Positions 8,827 through 17,059 of a DNA stretch of 64,000 nucleotides are shown here, in pieces. The notes under the pieces were generated by a model. It did not search any database and was not told the origin of the DNA. It worked only from the letters and a program-made list of their open reading frames with translations. The number at the start of each line of letters is the position of its first letter. The stretch's first letter is position 1. The position numbers and the translations under genes are program-made. Source of the stretch: JAHRAW01 sp965243285 (GTDB lineage Bacteria > Pseudomonadota > Gammaproteobacteria > Arenicellales > Poriferihabitantaceae); contig OZ251537.1 of NCBI GenBank assembly GCA_965243285.1, positions 2,418,001-2,482,000 on the forward strand, written 5' to 3'.

Positions 8827-9783
8827 TCAAGTCCCGGCGTCGAGCGGCGATGGCGATGGCGGCGGCTTCGCCATGCGCACGCAACTCATCGGGCAGGAGC
8901 GCACCGCATCCCCTAAGGCTGCGATGGTCTGCAAGCGGGGATAGCCACGGCGCCAGGCGAGGATGACTTGGCGGCTGGGGGTTTTGTCGGCGAAGCGCCG
9001 GATGGCAAGCAGGCGGCGGGAATATTCCTCGGCGCCGGCGGCGGTGCACGGCAACACCGTCACCCCGACGCCGCTGGCCACCATGTGGCGGATGGTTTCG
9101 ATGGAGCCGCTCTCGAGGGTTTTTTGTAAATCGGTTTGCGCGCCGGAGCCTAGGCAGGCCGGGCACTCGGCCAGCACTTGGTCGCGAAAACAATGCCCCG
9201 GACCCAGCAGCAGCACCGTTTCATCGGCCAAATCGGCGCTGCGCACGGTCGGTTTTTGCGTCCATGGGTGGGATATGGGCAGCAACACCACGAACGGTTC
9301 GGAATAAAGCGGCGCGATTTCGACCCCGGCCTCGCGAAACGGCGCCGATAAAATAATCGCATCCAAACTGCCATTTTTGAGTCGCACGCGCAACTCGGCG
9401 GTGAATCCTTCCTCGACGATGATCGGCATGCTGGGCGAACTGCTGCGCAGAATCGGGATGAGGTGCGGCAGCAGGTAGGGGCCGATGGTGTAAATCACGC
9501 CGATGCGCAGCGGCTCGGGCGCCGCATCGCCGCGATTGGCGATATGTTTGACTTTCGCCGCCGCCTCCAACACCAACTGCCCTTGGGCGACGATTTGCTT
9601 GCCCACCGGGGTCAGCGCCACTTTGTTGACGCCGCGTTCGAAAATCACCACGCCGAGCTCGCCTTCGAGTTTTTTCACCGCCACGCTTAAAGTCGGCTGG
9701 CTGACAAAACATGCTTGGGCGGCGCGCCCGAAATGCTGCTCGCGGGCCACCGCGACGATGTATCTGAGTTCGCTTAAGGTCAT
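8827..9783 (-). CDS. oxyR: hydrogen peroxide-sensing LysR-type regulator OxyR
   Basis: DNA-binding transcription factor of 318 residues. The N-terminal winged helix-turn-helix (MTLSELRYIVAV, then QPTLSVAVKKLE) is typical of LysR proteins. The sensor domain contains both redox cysteines in OxyR spacing: the Cys in GPGHCFRDQVL (equivalent to C199) and the Cys in ECPAC (equivalent to C208). Several peroxide-defence genes (rubrerythrin, DUF3501, peroxiredoxin) lie just upstream in the window on the same strand and are candidate targets. The C-terminal tail is slightly longer than usual and rich in Pro and Ser. Confidence 0.93.
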   Translation of the reverse strand: MTLSELRYIVAVAREQHFGRAAQACFVSQPTLSVAVKKLEGELGVVIFERGVNKVALTPVGKQIVAQGQLVLEAAAKVKHIANRGDAAPEPLRIGVIYTIGPYLLPHLIPILRSSSPSMPIIVEEGFTAELRVRLKNGSLDAIILSAPFREAGVEIAPLYSEPFVVLLPISHPWTQKPTVRSADLADETVLLLGPGHCFRDQVLAECPACLGSGAQTDLQKTLESGSIETIRHMVASGVGVTVLPCTAAGAEEYSRRLLAIRRFADKTPSRQVILAWRRGYPRLQTIAALGDAVRSCPMSCVRMAKPPPSPSPLDAGT

Positions 9784-9845
9784 CGCCCAACATTAGGGCA
9801 CCACCGCCCCATTCGATTCGATTCAATCAATTCAAGTCAATTTAG

Positions 9846-10190
9846 AGGATTTATAGTCCTAAATCTGCAGTTCGATTGGCGGTTTTTTTGAGATTCGCGG
9901 CTGGTTTGGATAGGGCTGCTTTTGATTTGGCTTTTGGCTTTTAACGTTTTGCTCCCCCCCTTGCTTCATCTGGGGGGAGTCAAAGCAGAGCCGCGCCGAC
10001 AGGCGTGGGCTGCTTCGGCGGGGGGCTGTTGATGTTGGTGTTTTTGCTTTTGCCTTTAAATCTTCAACTCATTAGCCCAAATAAGGAATGAGGTAAAAAC
10101 CAACAGTTAAGTCAAAAGCGAAAAGCCAAGTCAAAAGCAAAAAGCCAAAGCCCCCCCACCAAATCAGCCCAAATCAGCCCAAATTATGCC
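9846..10190. repeat. hairpin element locus C (plus core, centre, half minus core)
   Basis: Gap between the oxyR start and the DUF3501 3' end. The left edge has the terminal-repeat-like sequence AGGATTTATAGTCCTAAATC (9846-9865), nearly identical to the end of the 863-base element at 39901. A plus core follows: CTCCCCCC near 9952-9960 with GGGGGGAG near 9972-9979, then a variant stem 2 in which AGCAG..CCGCGCC pairs with GGCGTGG.CTGCT (9983-10014). The conserved centre (TTTAAATCTTCAACTCATTA) lies near 10050-10072. The right side has only half a minus core (about 10149-10170), and no right terminal repeat is found, so the element is truncated. Confidence 0.8.
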
Positions 10191-10229
10191 AATTTTGGTC
10201 AATATAGGCCAAACCGAGTCAGCGATAAC

Positions 10230-10820
10230 TTATGTCAGGGCTAAATCCGCCGCCAAAGATTGCGCGATGGCGGGCGGTTGCGCGGCGGTGGCGTGGGTGT
10301 ATTGCGGGTGCGCCACGCCCATGGTAAGCGCGGCGCCGGTTTTGGCGGCGGCGACCATCTGTGCCGATAATTCGAAGCGCAAAAAATGCACCGCGGAGGT
10401 TTTTTCATCGGTTTCGCGCGATAAATCCTCATTGGCGATGGGATGCACCGCATCATGCGCGCCGATTTTCACCCAAATGCCGCGCTCGATGCCGATGAAG
10501 GCGCGCAACGCCGCCCGCCGCTCGGCTTCCTCGCCGAATTCGATCATCAAGGTGGCCTTCCAATTGCTGCCATCGGGAATCAGCGAGTTATAGGCCGCCA
10601 ATTCCTCGTCTATGGCGGCAGATTCGAATATTTTTTCGACCCGCAGAATTTCTTGGAGTTGATACAACATGGTGATGCGGTCTTCGAAATACAAAGTCGC
10701 ATTGGGTCCGAGCGCCACTTGGCGGGTTTTTTTATGCGCCATGACGCGGGCGCGATAGTCGGCGCGTTGGGCGGCGTACGCTTCCAAACTCAATACATCA
10801 GCGTGGGTGATTTTTTTCAT
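10230..10820 (-). CDS. DUF3501 family protein
   Basis: Cytoplasmic protein of 196 residues matching DUF3501 throughout (KITHADVLSLEAYAAQRADYR at the start, FEDRITMLYQLQEILRVEKI near 45-64, and LIPDGSNWKATLMIEF near 80-95). Its biochemical role is unknown. In many proteobacteria DUF3501 genes sit beside a CCG-domain Fe-S protein and a rubrerythrin, and exactly that trio occurs here on one strand. A role in peroxide or iron-sulfur stress is inferred from this context only. Confidence 0.85.
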   Translation of the reverse strand: MKKITHADVLSLEAYAAQRADYRARVMAHKKTRQVALGPNATLYFEDRITMLYQLQEILRVEKIFESAAIDEELAAYNSLIPDGSNWKATLMIEFGEEAERRAALRAFIGIERGIWVKIGAHDAVHPIANEDLSRETDEKTSAVHFLRFELSAQMVAAAKTGAALTMGVAHPQYTHATAAQPPAIAQSLAADLALT

Positions 10821-10896
10821 CGGTCTGTGGCGGGTATGTGGCGGGCGTGGAACATAGATATGTATGGCGTATGGGTCGGGGCGAGGCCGTGAAAAT

Positions 10897-12375
10897 TTAT
10901 AGCCCGTAGGCCATTTTCAGCAGTGAAATCGGGTGCTCGGCGCGGCTGCCATCGCCCAAGCCGTGCTGGATGAAACGCCCGGCCATGGGGCAATCGCTAC
11001 CGTAGTGGTCGGCCTCGAGTTGGCGGACTTTATGCACCACCGGGGCGACGATTTTGCGCGCCGACGCATAAAACCGACTTTTTACGCCGTAGGTGCCATC
11101 ATGGCCGGAGCAGCGCTCGATGGCGTGAATTTCGGTGTTCGGCGCCAATTCCAAGCAGTGCTTGGTTTGCATGCCGATTTTTTGCACGCGCTGGTGGCAA
11201 GCCACATGGTAGGCGATCTTGCCCAGGCTGCGTTTGAAATCGGTATTCAGCAAGCCGGCGCGATGCCGCCGCATCAGGTATTCGAAGGGGTCGAACATGG
11301 CATCGGCGACGGCGCGCACGGCGGCGTCATCGGGGAACATCAGCGGCAATTCCTGGCGAAACATCAGCACGCAGGACGGCACCGGGGCGAGCAAATCCCA
11401 ACCTTGGCTGGCCAATGCCGCCAGCGGTGGAATGTTGACTTGGCGGGCGTGGTCGACGGCGGCTAAATCGCCCAATTCGAGCTTCGGCATGCCGCAGCAG
11501 CGCTCTTTATCCACCAATCGCACCGCCAAACCGTTGTGCGTCAATACCTTGATTAAATCGCAGCCGAGGTCGGGTTCGTTGTAATTGCCGAAACAGGTGG
11601 CGAAAATGGCCACGCGACCGGTGGTCTCAGCCGTGGCGCGACTTTCGGCGGTGGGGACCCCGGGCGAGGTCGGCGAATCCGTCGAATCCGTCGAATCCAG
11701 CGAATCCAGCGAATCCAGCGAATCCGGCGCTTGACCGATAGCGGTTTGCCGCCGTTTGCGCAAGGTGTCGCTGTGGTAGCGCGGAATGCGCGCCTCGGGG
11801 TGCACGCCGAGCGCGTGGTCGAGCAGTTTGCGCCACGGTTTGAAGCGATTGGCGGCATTGACGCCATTGACCACGATGGGGATGGCAGCCAATTTACCCA
11901 CCGCATCCGTGGCCGACAGAATTTTTTCGCCCAATGACACGCCCTGGCGCCGCCCGGTATTATCGGCCGCGCCGCCGTGCTGGAATTTGACCGCCTTGGC
12001 GCGCAACATGAGGTGCGGGAAGTCGATATTCCATTCATGCGGCGGGATGTACGGGCATTTGGTTTGGTAGCACAGGTCGCATAAATAGCACTGGTCGACC
12101 ACCTTCCAGTAATCCTCGCCGGCGACGCCGTCCACCTCCAAGGTGGGCGAGGCATCCACCAAATCGAACAAGGTTGGGAAGGCGTTGCACAGATTCACGC
12201 AGCGGCGGCAGCCGTGGCAATGGTCGAAAACCCGCGTCAACTCGCCGACCAAGGCTTCTCGGTCGTGAAATTGCGGGTTTTTCCAATCCAACGGATGGCG
12301 AATCGGGGCTTCTAAATTGCCCTCTTTGGGGGCCGTGAACGCAGCCGGCGTGGACGCGGGAGGAGTGGAAGCCAT
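10897..12375 (-). CDS. Fe-S oxidoreductase with two CCG domains (HdrD/GlpC-like)
   Basis: Predicted cytoplasmic iron-sulfur electron-transfer protein of 492 residues. Two 4Fe-4S ferredoxin motifs lie near residues 52-62 (CHGCRRCVNLC) and 97-110 (CYLCDLCYQTKCP). Two cysteine-rich CCG domains follow, including KERCCGMPKLELGD and the later HVACHQRVQK and ERCSGHDGTYG segments. A low-complexity linker made of DSL/DST tripeptides separates the ferredoxin part from the CCG part. It probably transfers electrons to the adjacent rubrerythrin-type protein, as inferred from co-occurrence with DUF3501 and rubrerythrin. Glycolate oxidase iron-sulfur subunit is a less likely label because no glcD/glcE partner is near. 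Confidence 0.82.
   Translation of the reverse strand: MASTPPASTPAAFTAPKEGNLEAPIRHPLDWKNPQFHDREALVGELTRVFDHCHGCRRCVNLCNAFPTLFDLVDASPTLEVDGVAGEDYWKVVDQCYLCDLCYQTKCPYIPPHEWNIDFPHLMLRAKAVKFQHGGAADNTGRRQGVSLGEKILSATDAVGKLAAIPIVVNGVNAANRFKPWRKLLDHALGVHPEARIPRYHSDTLRKRRQTAIGQAPDSLDSLDSLDSTDSTDSPTSPGVPTAESRATAETTGRVAIFATCFGNYNEPDLGCDLIKVLTHNGLAVRLVDKERCCGMPKLELGDLAAVDHARQVNIPPLAALASQGWDLLAPVPSCVLMFRQELPLMFPDDAAVRAVADAMFDPFEYLMRRHRAGLLNTDFKRSLGKIAYHVACHQRVQKIGMQTKHCLELAPNTEIHAIERCSGHDGTYGVKSRFYASARKIVAPVVHKVRQLEADHYGSDCPMAGRFIQHGLGDGSRAEHPISLLKMAYGL
11670..11729. repeat. in-frame 9-bp repeat encoding DSL/DST units
   Basis: About six copies of a 9-base unit (GAATCCAGC or GAATCCGTC on the plus strand) lie inside the Fe-S protein gene and encode an Asp-Ser-Leu/Thr linker. 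It resembles the Asp-Ser repeats of the ABC ATPase gene in coded residues but has a different unit length. Confidence 0.9.
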
Positions 12376-12405
12376 AACGAGATTTGGCGTGGCGATATCA
12401 GGGTT

Positions 12406-12442
12406 AAAAAAGTACAGTCGCCGGAGGTTTATTTCCGGCGAC
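12406..12442 (-). terminator. intrinsic terminator downstream of rubrerythrin
   Basis: On the minus strand GTCGCCGG (12442-12435) pairs with CCGGCGAC (12424-12417) around a 10-base loop, followed after five bases by a run of six T (12411-12406). It lies about 80 bases after the rubrerythrin stop and just before the Fe-S protein start, so it would end or attenuate rubrerythrin transcripts before the next gene. Confidence 0.75.
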
Positions 12443-12519
12443 TGCCAAACGGCGGGGGTTCTGCCGCCATAAAGCGCGCCGCAATCAAGCGGATGAAAGC
12501 GAGCTGATTTAAATCAACA

Positions 12520-12933
12520 TCACAACTCGTTCAGCGCTTTTTGGAAGCGATTGGCGTGCGAGCGTTCGGCTTTGCCCAAGGTCTCGAACCAGTCGGCGAT
12601 TTCGTCAAAACCTTCCTCGCGGGCGGTTTTGGACATGCCCGGATACATATCGGTGTATTCATGGGTTTCGCCGGCGATGGCGGCCTTCAAATTATCGGCC
12701 GTGGGGCCGATGGGCAAGCCGGTGGCCGGGTCGCCGACCTCTTCCAGATATTCGAGGTGGCCGTGGGCGTGGCCGGTCTCGCCTTCGGCCGTGGAACGGA
12801 ACACGGCGGCGACATCGTTATGCCCCTCGATATCGGCCTTGGCGGCGAAATACAGATAGCGCCGATTGGCTTGGGATTCGCCCGAGAAGGCGTCTTTGAG
12901 GTTCTGCTCGGTTTTCGAGTTGTTCAAGGTCAT
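12520..12933 (-). CDS. rubrerythrin-family diiron protein without rubredoxin domain
   Basis: Four-helix ferritin-like protein of 137 residues. Metal-binding Glu/His patterns are visible: ESQANRRYLYFA (18-29), ETGHAHGHLEYLE (52-64), ETHEYTDMYP (89-98) and ERSHANRF (123-130). The C-terminal rubredoxin domain of classical rubrerythrin is absent, so electrons must come from another protein; the Fe-S protein encoded downstream is a candidate. It likely reduces peroxide in the cytoplasm. A separate terminator follows it. Confidence 0.9.
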   Translation of the reverse strand: MTLNNSKTEQNLKDAFSGESQANRRYLYFAAKADIEGHNDVAAVFRSTAEGETGHAHGHLEYLEEVGDPATGLPIGPTADNLKAAIAGETHEYTDMYPGMSKTAREEGFDEIADWFETLGKAERSHANRFQKALNEL

Positions 12934-13455
12934 GGTGGATGCTCCTGGTTGAGGGGTGGGTGGATGGGTGAGTTACGAAATGGCGTGGCCGGCGATGGAC
13001 ATGTTAATCGACATACATGTTAATGCGCATGGTCTCTGATTGAAGCATGGGTGGCCGGTTTTGGGTTGCCATCTGGGTTACAGGCGGGGATTGTAAAGGC
13101 TGGGTTGTGATTATTCTAATTGATTGTTATTAAGAGCGTGATAGTTTTTATCTATCAATTAGATGGGTCGGTGGGCGGCGGCGGGCGGGCGGGCGATTTT
13201 TCTCAAAGCCCAGTGGCGGGTTTGGGCGATTTGCATCCGCCAGTTTCGCGAATTTGGACCGATTGGGGCGATATTCCTTATCCACTTGGGCGGATTTGGG
13301 CGAATTTTGGCGAATTTTGGCGATATTTCGTAGCCGTTGCGGGCGGCTTGGGTGAATTTGGGCGATTTGGGCGGATTTAGACAATATTTCGCTGATATTT
13401 GGGCGATATTCCGCCGATTCCGCCGATTCCGCCGGCCTAAAATATCGCCGCCACT
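12934..13455. repeat. intergenic region with TTTGGGCGA-type minisatellite
   Basis: No gene is seen between rubrerythrin and peroxiredoxin. The part near the rubrerythrin start contains two copies of ACATGTTAAT (about 13002-13026), a motif also seen near 23330 and 38955. From about 13190 to 13445 the sequence is a degenerate minisatellite of units like TTTGGGCGAATTT and GCGATATTCC, ending with three copies of CCGCCGATT. Several short ORFs here are products of this low complexity. Confidence 0.7.
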
Positions 13456-13461
13456 TAGGCT

Positions 13462-13956
13462 CTACAACAACGCCAGCATGGCTTCGGCGGCGCTGACTTC
13501 GAAGCCGCCGCCTTGCTCCACTTGCAACTGCGTGACCACGCCATCGTCCACCGCCATGGCGTAGCGCTGCGAGCGCACGCCCATGTGTCCGGCGGTCAAA
13601 TCCAGCGTCAGCCCCACCGCTTCGGTGAAGGCGGCGGCGCCGTCGGCGAGCATCAAGATGTTTTGCTCGACATTTTGCGCCTCGCCCCAAGCCGCCATCA
13701 CAAAGGCATCGTTTACCGACAAACAGGCGATAGTGTCGACGCCACGGGCTTTGATGGCATCATGATGCACCACATAGCCGGGCAGATGGGCGGCCGAACA
13801 GGTCGGCGTATAGGCGCCGGGCACAGCGAACAGCACCACCTTTTTGCCGGCAAAAATATCGGCCGTGGTCAACTCCGCCGGCTTGCCCGACAGCATGGTG
13901 GCGATCGTCACATTGGGCAGTAAATCGCCGATTTGAATGCGGTTTTTGATGGTCAT
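13462..13956 (-). CDS. atypical peroxiredoxin of the Prx5 type
   Basis: Thiol peroxidase of 164 residues. The peroxidatic Cys lies in PGAYTPTCSAAHLPGY (about residues 42-57), the signature of the Prx5/AhpE-like group, and a matching Arg occurs in GVRSQRYAM near 120. No second conserved Cys is seen, which suggests a 1-Cys mechanism or an external resolving thiol such as glutathione or glutaredoxin. The start at 13956 (MTIKNRI) is chosen because upstream in-frame codons translate a GGTGGTGAGGTG repeat. Likely part of the peroxide defence set near oxyR. Confidence 0.9.
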   Translation of the reverse strand: MTIKNRIQIGDLLPNVTIATMLSGKPAELTTADIFAGKKVVLFAVPGAYTPTCSAAHLPGYVVHHDAIKARGVDTIACLSVNDAFVMAAWGEAQNVEQNILMLADGAAAFTEAVGLTLDLTAGHMGVRSQRYAMAVDDGVVTQLQVEQGGGFEVSAAEAMLALL

Positions 13957-13961
13957 GGGAG

Positions 13962-14025
13962 GTCTCGGTGGTGGGGTGGGTGGTGAGATGGGTGGTGAGG
14001 TGGGTGGTGAGGTGGTCGGGGCCAT
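13962..14025. repeat. GGTGGTGAG minisatellite upstream of peroxiredoxin
   Basis: About five copies of a 10- to 12-base unit (GGTGGGTGGTGA and variants) lie immediately before the peroxiredoxin start on the minus strand, in the expected leader region. It encodes a spurious Ser-Pro-Pro rich N-terminal extension if read through. Confidence 0.7.
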
Positions 14026-14055
14026 TGCCCGGCTGGGCATGATTTTAGCAAGAAT

Positions 14056-14451
14056 GGGATTTATATACCTGAATCTCCATGTTAGTTTGGTTTATTCACA
14101 CTTCCCCCCACCGAGGAATAAGTCAAAACTGACGGCTTCATCGCCCGTTTTGGTGGGGGGGATATCTTTAATGTTAGGTTTACCTCGACTTTTGGTTTTC
14201 GATTGTCGTTTTTGCTTTTAAATTTCACTCCATCAGCCACAAAATATGCGTTAAAAGATAACATCAACATCAACAGAAAAATCAAAGTTAAAGTAACATC
14301 AAAAGCGAAAAGCCAAAGCCAAAGCCAAAGCAACATCAACATCAAAAACACCCCCCACCAAAACTGGCAATAAAGCCGCCTGCTTTGGCTACCCGCCGAA
14401 GCAGCCCACGCCTGTCGGCGCGGCTCTGATTTGACTCCCCCCAGATGAAGC
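14056..14451. repeat. hairpin element locus D, left part
   Basis: Begins with GGGATTTATATACCTGAATC (14056-14075), matching the element terminal repeat. A plus core pairs CAAAACTGACG (14124-14134) with CGCCCGTTTTG (14142-14152), with two mismatches. A diverged copy of the conserved centre follows (about 14215-14275), then AACATC/CCAAAG tracts. A minus core pairs CCAAAACTGGC (14358-14368) with GCCTGCTTTGG (14378-14388), and directly after it comes a second minus core of the AGCAGCC/GGCGCGG type (about 14397-14451) that runs into CTCCCCCCAGATGAAGC. The IS1182-like element starts exactly there. Confidence 0.75.
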
Positions 14452-14682
14452 GGGTGTTCTAAAACTCGGTTTTGATTATTTTAATATCGCAAAGTAAAAT
14501 GCTGTATTTTGATTTTTCTGCGGGTGATTATTTAAAAAAAAGTGAGGAATATCACATATCAATAATTTATCAATAATTTATCAATAATTTTTCTTTATAG
14601 TTAACTAAAGTATGCAAAATAAATGGCTATTACAACAAGTAAATCGTTATTACATTCTTTTATGTGGCTAAAAAACATGTTT

Positions 14683-15544
14683 TTAGATCATTTTTGGCTG
14701 CGATAGCGCTATTAACCGATTGACATTATAAGCCACCGCGTGCATGCCAAATTCAAGACCCACCGCGGCTAATCCACGCCGCCTAAATCTATTCAACTGC
14801 TGCACGCCGCGTATCATTGAATATACCGTCTCAACTGATGCAGCGCGTAAGTTGGAATATTTCCGCAGGTCTTCTCCTGCCATGCTTGCCCTCCAGACAG
14901 CCATTTCCGCATCGCCATGATAGCGATATATAACACCACCTGTTTTTGATGTAGTGCACTTCGCTTTCAGCGCGCAAGCGCCACAACTTTTACTCGCGTA
15001 TCTGACTCTGTTTGCTTCTCTATAGGTCTCTATAAGTCGATGGCCAGCAAGGCATGTATAACTATTGCTCTGCTCGTCAAAAATAAAATTTCTTTTATCA
15101 AAAACACCGCAGCTTTTCTCACGGCAGCGAACTTTTATACTGCGGGCAAATGCCGCCACAAACCCACTGCGCCGCTAAATTAAAACCAGCGAATTTCTTT
15201 ATCCCGCGCAGCGAATGCACGCCGTTGATGATGGCCAGCACGATCAACCCCATCATCGCCATCGGTGCATAGGGCGCTCTGCCGGTGTGTGAATAGGCGG
15301 ACTCAAAGGCGCGCCAGTTTTGTTCTTTTAGTAGGTCGCGAATAATAAAAGCATCGCGCTCGCCATTTTCTTCTAAATATTGTTTCAACGACAAGGTGCC
15401 GTAATACAATTTATTAGGCTCGCCGGTTATAAATTTTCTACCGTTGGCAGCAAGAGTCATCGCCTTCTTGGCAACTTGCGGCATGCTATTGAACATACTG
15501 CACTGCGTAGATAGATGCGCGGTGTATGATTTTGTGGAAGGCAT
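14683..15544 (-). pseudogene. IS1182-family transposase, internally deleted
   Basis: Two frames remain. The upstream part (15544 to 15119) encodes the N-terminal DUF772-like domain: FITGEPNKLYYGTLSLKQYL, then GRAPYAPMAMMGLIVLAI and LAAQWVCGGI. The downstream part (about 15159 to 14683) encodes the C-terminal zinc-ribbon-like region with Cys pairs (SCGACALKAKC) and GVQQLNRFRRRGLAAVGLEF. They overlap out of frame, and the central DDE catalytic segment is missing. The encoded protein cannot transpose the element by itself. The start is placed at MPSTKSYTAHLSTQ, because the frame upstream of it runs into a 13-base repeat. Confidence 0.85.
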
Positions 15545-15569
15545 GATAATATTTTGATGGCAAGTGATT

Positions 15570-15621
15570 GAATGCATCAATAGAATGCATCAATTGAATG
15601 CATCAATGGAATGCATCAATG
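15570..15621. repeat. four 13-bp tandem repeats (GAATGCATCAATN)
   Basis: Four consecutive copies at 15570, 15583, 15596 and 15609 lie just upstream of the transposase start and inside the IS end. They differ mainly in the last base. They could be transposase-binding iterons or simple slippage products; the sequence does not decide. Confidence 0.85.
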
Positions 15622-15703
15622 GAATGTTGTAAGTGCCTATTGTACCTTTTTTGATAAATGATTTCAGAGTAAAATATCAAACAAGGGGGCTTTTCGCACA
15701 CCC

Positions 15704-15832
15704 TCAAAGATAGGGTGGAGCAAAGCCTTAACATCAACAGCAAAAACAACATCAAAAGCCAAAATCAAAAGCCAAAATCAAAAGCCAAAATCAAAAGCAA
15801 CAGCGAAAAGCAAAATCAAAATCAACCTCCAC
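15704..15832. repeat. hairpin element locus D, right remnant
   Basis: After the IS end the sequence resumes with TCAAAGATAGGGTGGAGC, the distal arm of a minus-oriented stem 1, and continues as AACATCAAC/CCAAAATCAAAAG tract up to about 15825. No terminal repeat follows. The next 75 bases to lldD contain CCACCCGAATCGCC-type short repeats. Confidence 0.7.
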
Positions 15833-15907
15833 TTGGCGTTGATTCACTATGCCGCCGGCATACCCTATCCCCCACCCGAATCCACCCGAATCGCCATCCG
15901 AATCGCC

Positions 15908-17059
15908 ATGCAGTACGACCCCCGCTGGCCCGCCTTGCCCGACCTAAAACATCGCGCCCGGCGCCGCATGCCTGGGTTTGCCTTCGATTATGTGGACGGC
16001 GGCATCGATGAAGAACACGGCAAGCGCCGCAATCGCGAGGCTTGGCATGGCATCACCCTGGTGCCGCGATATTTGCGCGATGTCAGCCGAGTCGACCTCA
16101 GCGCGCGCATTTTTGGGCGCGACTATGCTCTGCCGTTCGGTGTCGCGCCCATCGGGCTGGGCAACATGATATGGCCCGGCGCCGAGGCCGCCTTAGCGCG
16201 CGCCGCCCAACGCGCCGATATACCCTACATTCTCAGCACCTTCAGCACCACCGACCTCGATAAAATCGCCGCGCTGGCGCCCGATGTGGGCTGGTTTCAA
16301 CTCTATGTGCCGCAAAAAGTCGCGGTGATGAAAGATTTACTGCGCCGCGTGCGCCACGCCGGCTACCGCGTATTGGTGGTGACGCTGGACATTCCGGTGG
16401 GCGCGAAACGCAACCGCGAACTCAAAAACGGCTTGAAACTGCCCTTCAAACCGAGCCCGCGCATGCTGTGGCAAGGCATGACCCATCCGCGCTGGGCGTT
16501 GCGAACCATAGCCCATGGCATCTTGGGCCATGGCATGCCGAATTTCGTCAATGTGGCGCGCTATCGGAGCAAATCCGATGCCGGTTTGTCGCAATTCATC
16601 ACCGACTTCAACATGCATGGCGTAACCTTGGCGCGCCTGAAAATGATTCGCGCCCTATGGGAGCAGCCGCTGGTGCTAAAGGGCGTGCAGCACGCGGCCG
16701 ATATACGCGCCGCGGCCGAACTCGGCGCCGATGGCGTCATCCTATCCAACCACGGCGGCCGTCAATTAGACGCCGCGCCACCCACGGCGCACACCTTGGC
16801 CGCCCTGCCCGAGGCCACCCGCAAGCGCCTGACCATTATGGTAGATGGCGGCCTCCGCAGCGGCGTAGACATCGTGCGCGCCGGCGCCATGGGGGCGCAA
16901 ATGGCGTTTTGCGGGCGCGCCTTCATGTGGGGCGTCGGCGCCATGGGGGCGGCCGGCGGCAACCAAGTGGTGGAAATTTTTCGCGATGAAACAACGCGCG
17001 CGCTGCAACAAGTAGGCTGTGAATCCTTCGCGCAAATGGATGGCAGCTGGCTGGGCTAA
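15908..17059 (+). CDS. lldD: FMN-dependent L-lactate / alpha-hydroxyacid dehydrogenase
   Basis: Membrane-associated flavoprotein of 383 residues that oxidises L-lactate or a related 2-hydroxyacid. The TIM-barrel family motifs are present: the FMN-binding PFGVAPIGLGNM (near 78-89), the LVLKGVQ lysine (near 258), and the active-site SNHGGRQLD (near 280-288) with its catalytic His, followed by VDGGLRSGVDIV. ATG 15908 is chosen as start; an in-frame TTG at 15833 lies in repeat-derived sequence. The 3' end overlaps the convergent pyrF by four bases. A PQQ-free respiratory role is inferred from the family. Confidence 0.88.
   Translation: MQYDPRWPALPDLKHRARRRMPGFAFDYVDGGIDEEHGKRRNREAWHGITLVPRYLRDVSRVDLSARIFGRDYALPFGVAPIGLGNMIWPGAEAALARAAQRADIPYILSTFSTTDLDKIAALAPDVGWFQLYVPQKVAVMKDLLRRVRHAGYRVLVVTLDIPVGAKRNRELKNGLKLPFKPSPRMLWQGMTHPRWALRTIAHGILGHGMPNFVNVARYRSKSDAGLSQFITDFNMHGVTLARLKMIRALWEQPLVLKGVQHAADIRAAAELGADGVILSNHGGRQLDAAPPTAHTLAALPEATRKRLTIMVDGGLRSGVDIVRAGAMGAQMAFCGRAFMWGVGAMGAAGGNQVVEIFRDETTRALQQVGCESFAQMDGSWLG

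Larger units (their letters stand above)
14452..15703 (-). mobile_element. decayed IS1182-like insertion sequence
   Basis: A 1252-base element between imperfect terminal repeats: GGGTGTTCTAAAAC at 14452-14465 and the complement of GGGTGTGCGAAAAG at 15690-15703 (11 of 14 match). It holds a transposase gene with a large internal deletion. No flanking target duplication is found. The left flank (AGATGAAGC) matches one hairpin-loop type and the right flank (AAAGATAGGGTGGAG) matches another, suggesting recombination between two copies inserted in neighbouring hairpin cores. Confidence 0.75.

Noticed and set aside
8756..9193. Upstream extension of the Gfo/Idh/MocA protein into oxyR
   Set aside because: It would overlap most of the OxyR C-terminus and has Arg/His-rich composition without similarity to the family.
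15833..15907. Longer LldD start at a TTG
   Set aside because: The extra 25 codons derive from repeat sequence, and ATG 15908 fits the family start.
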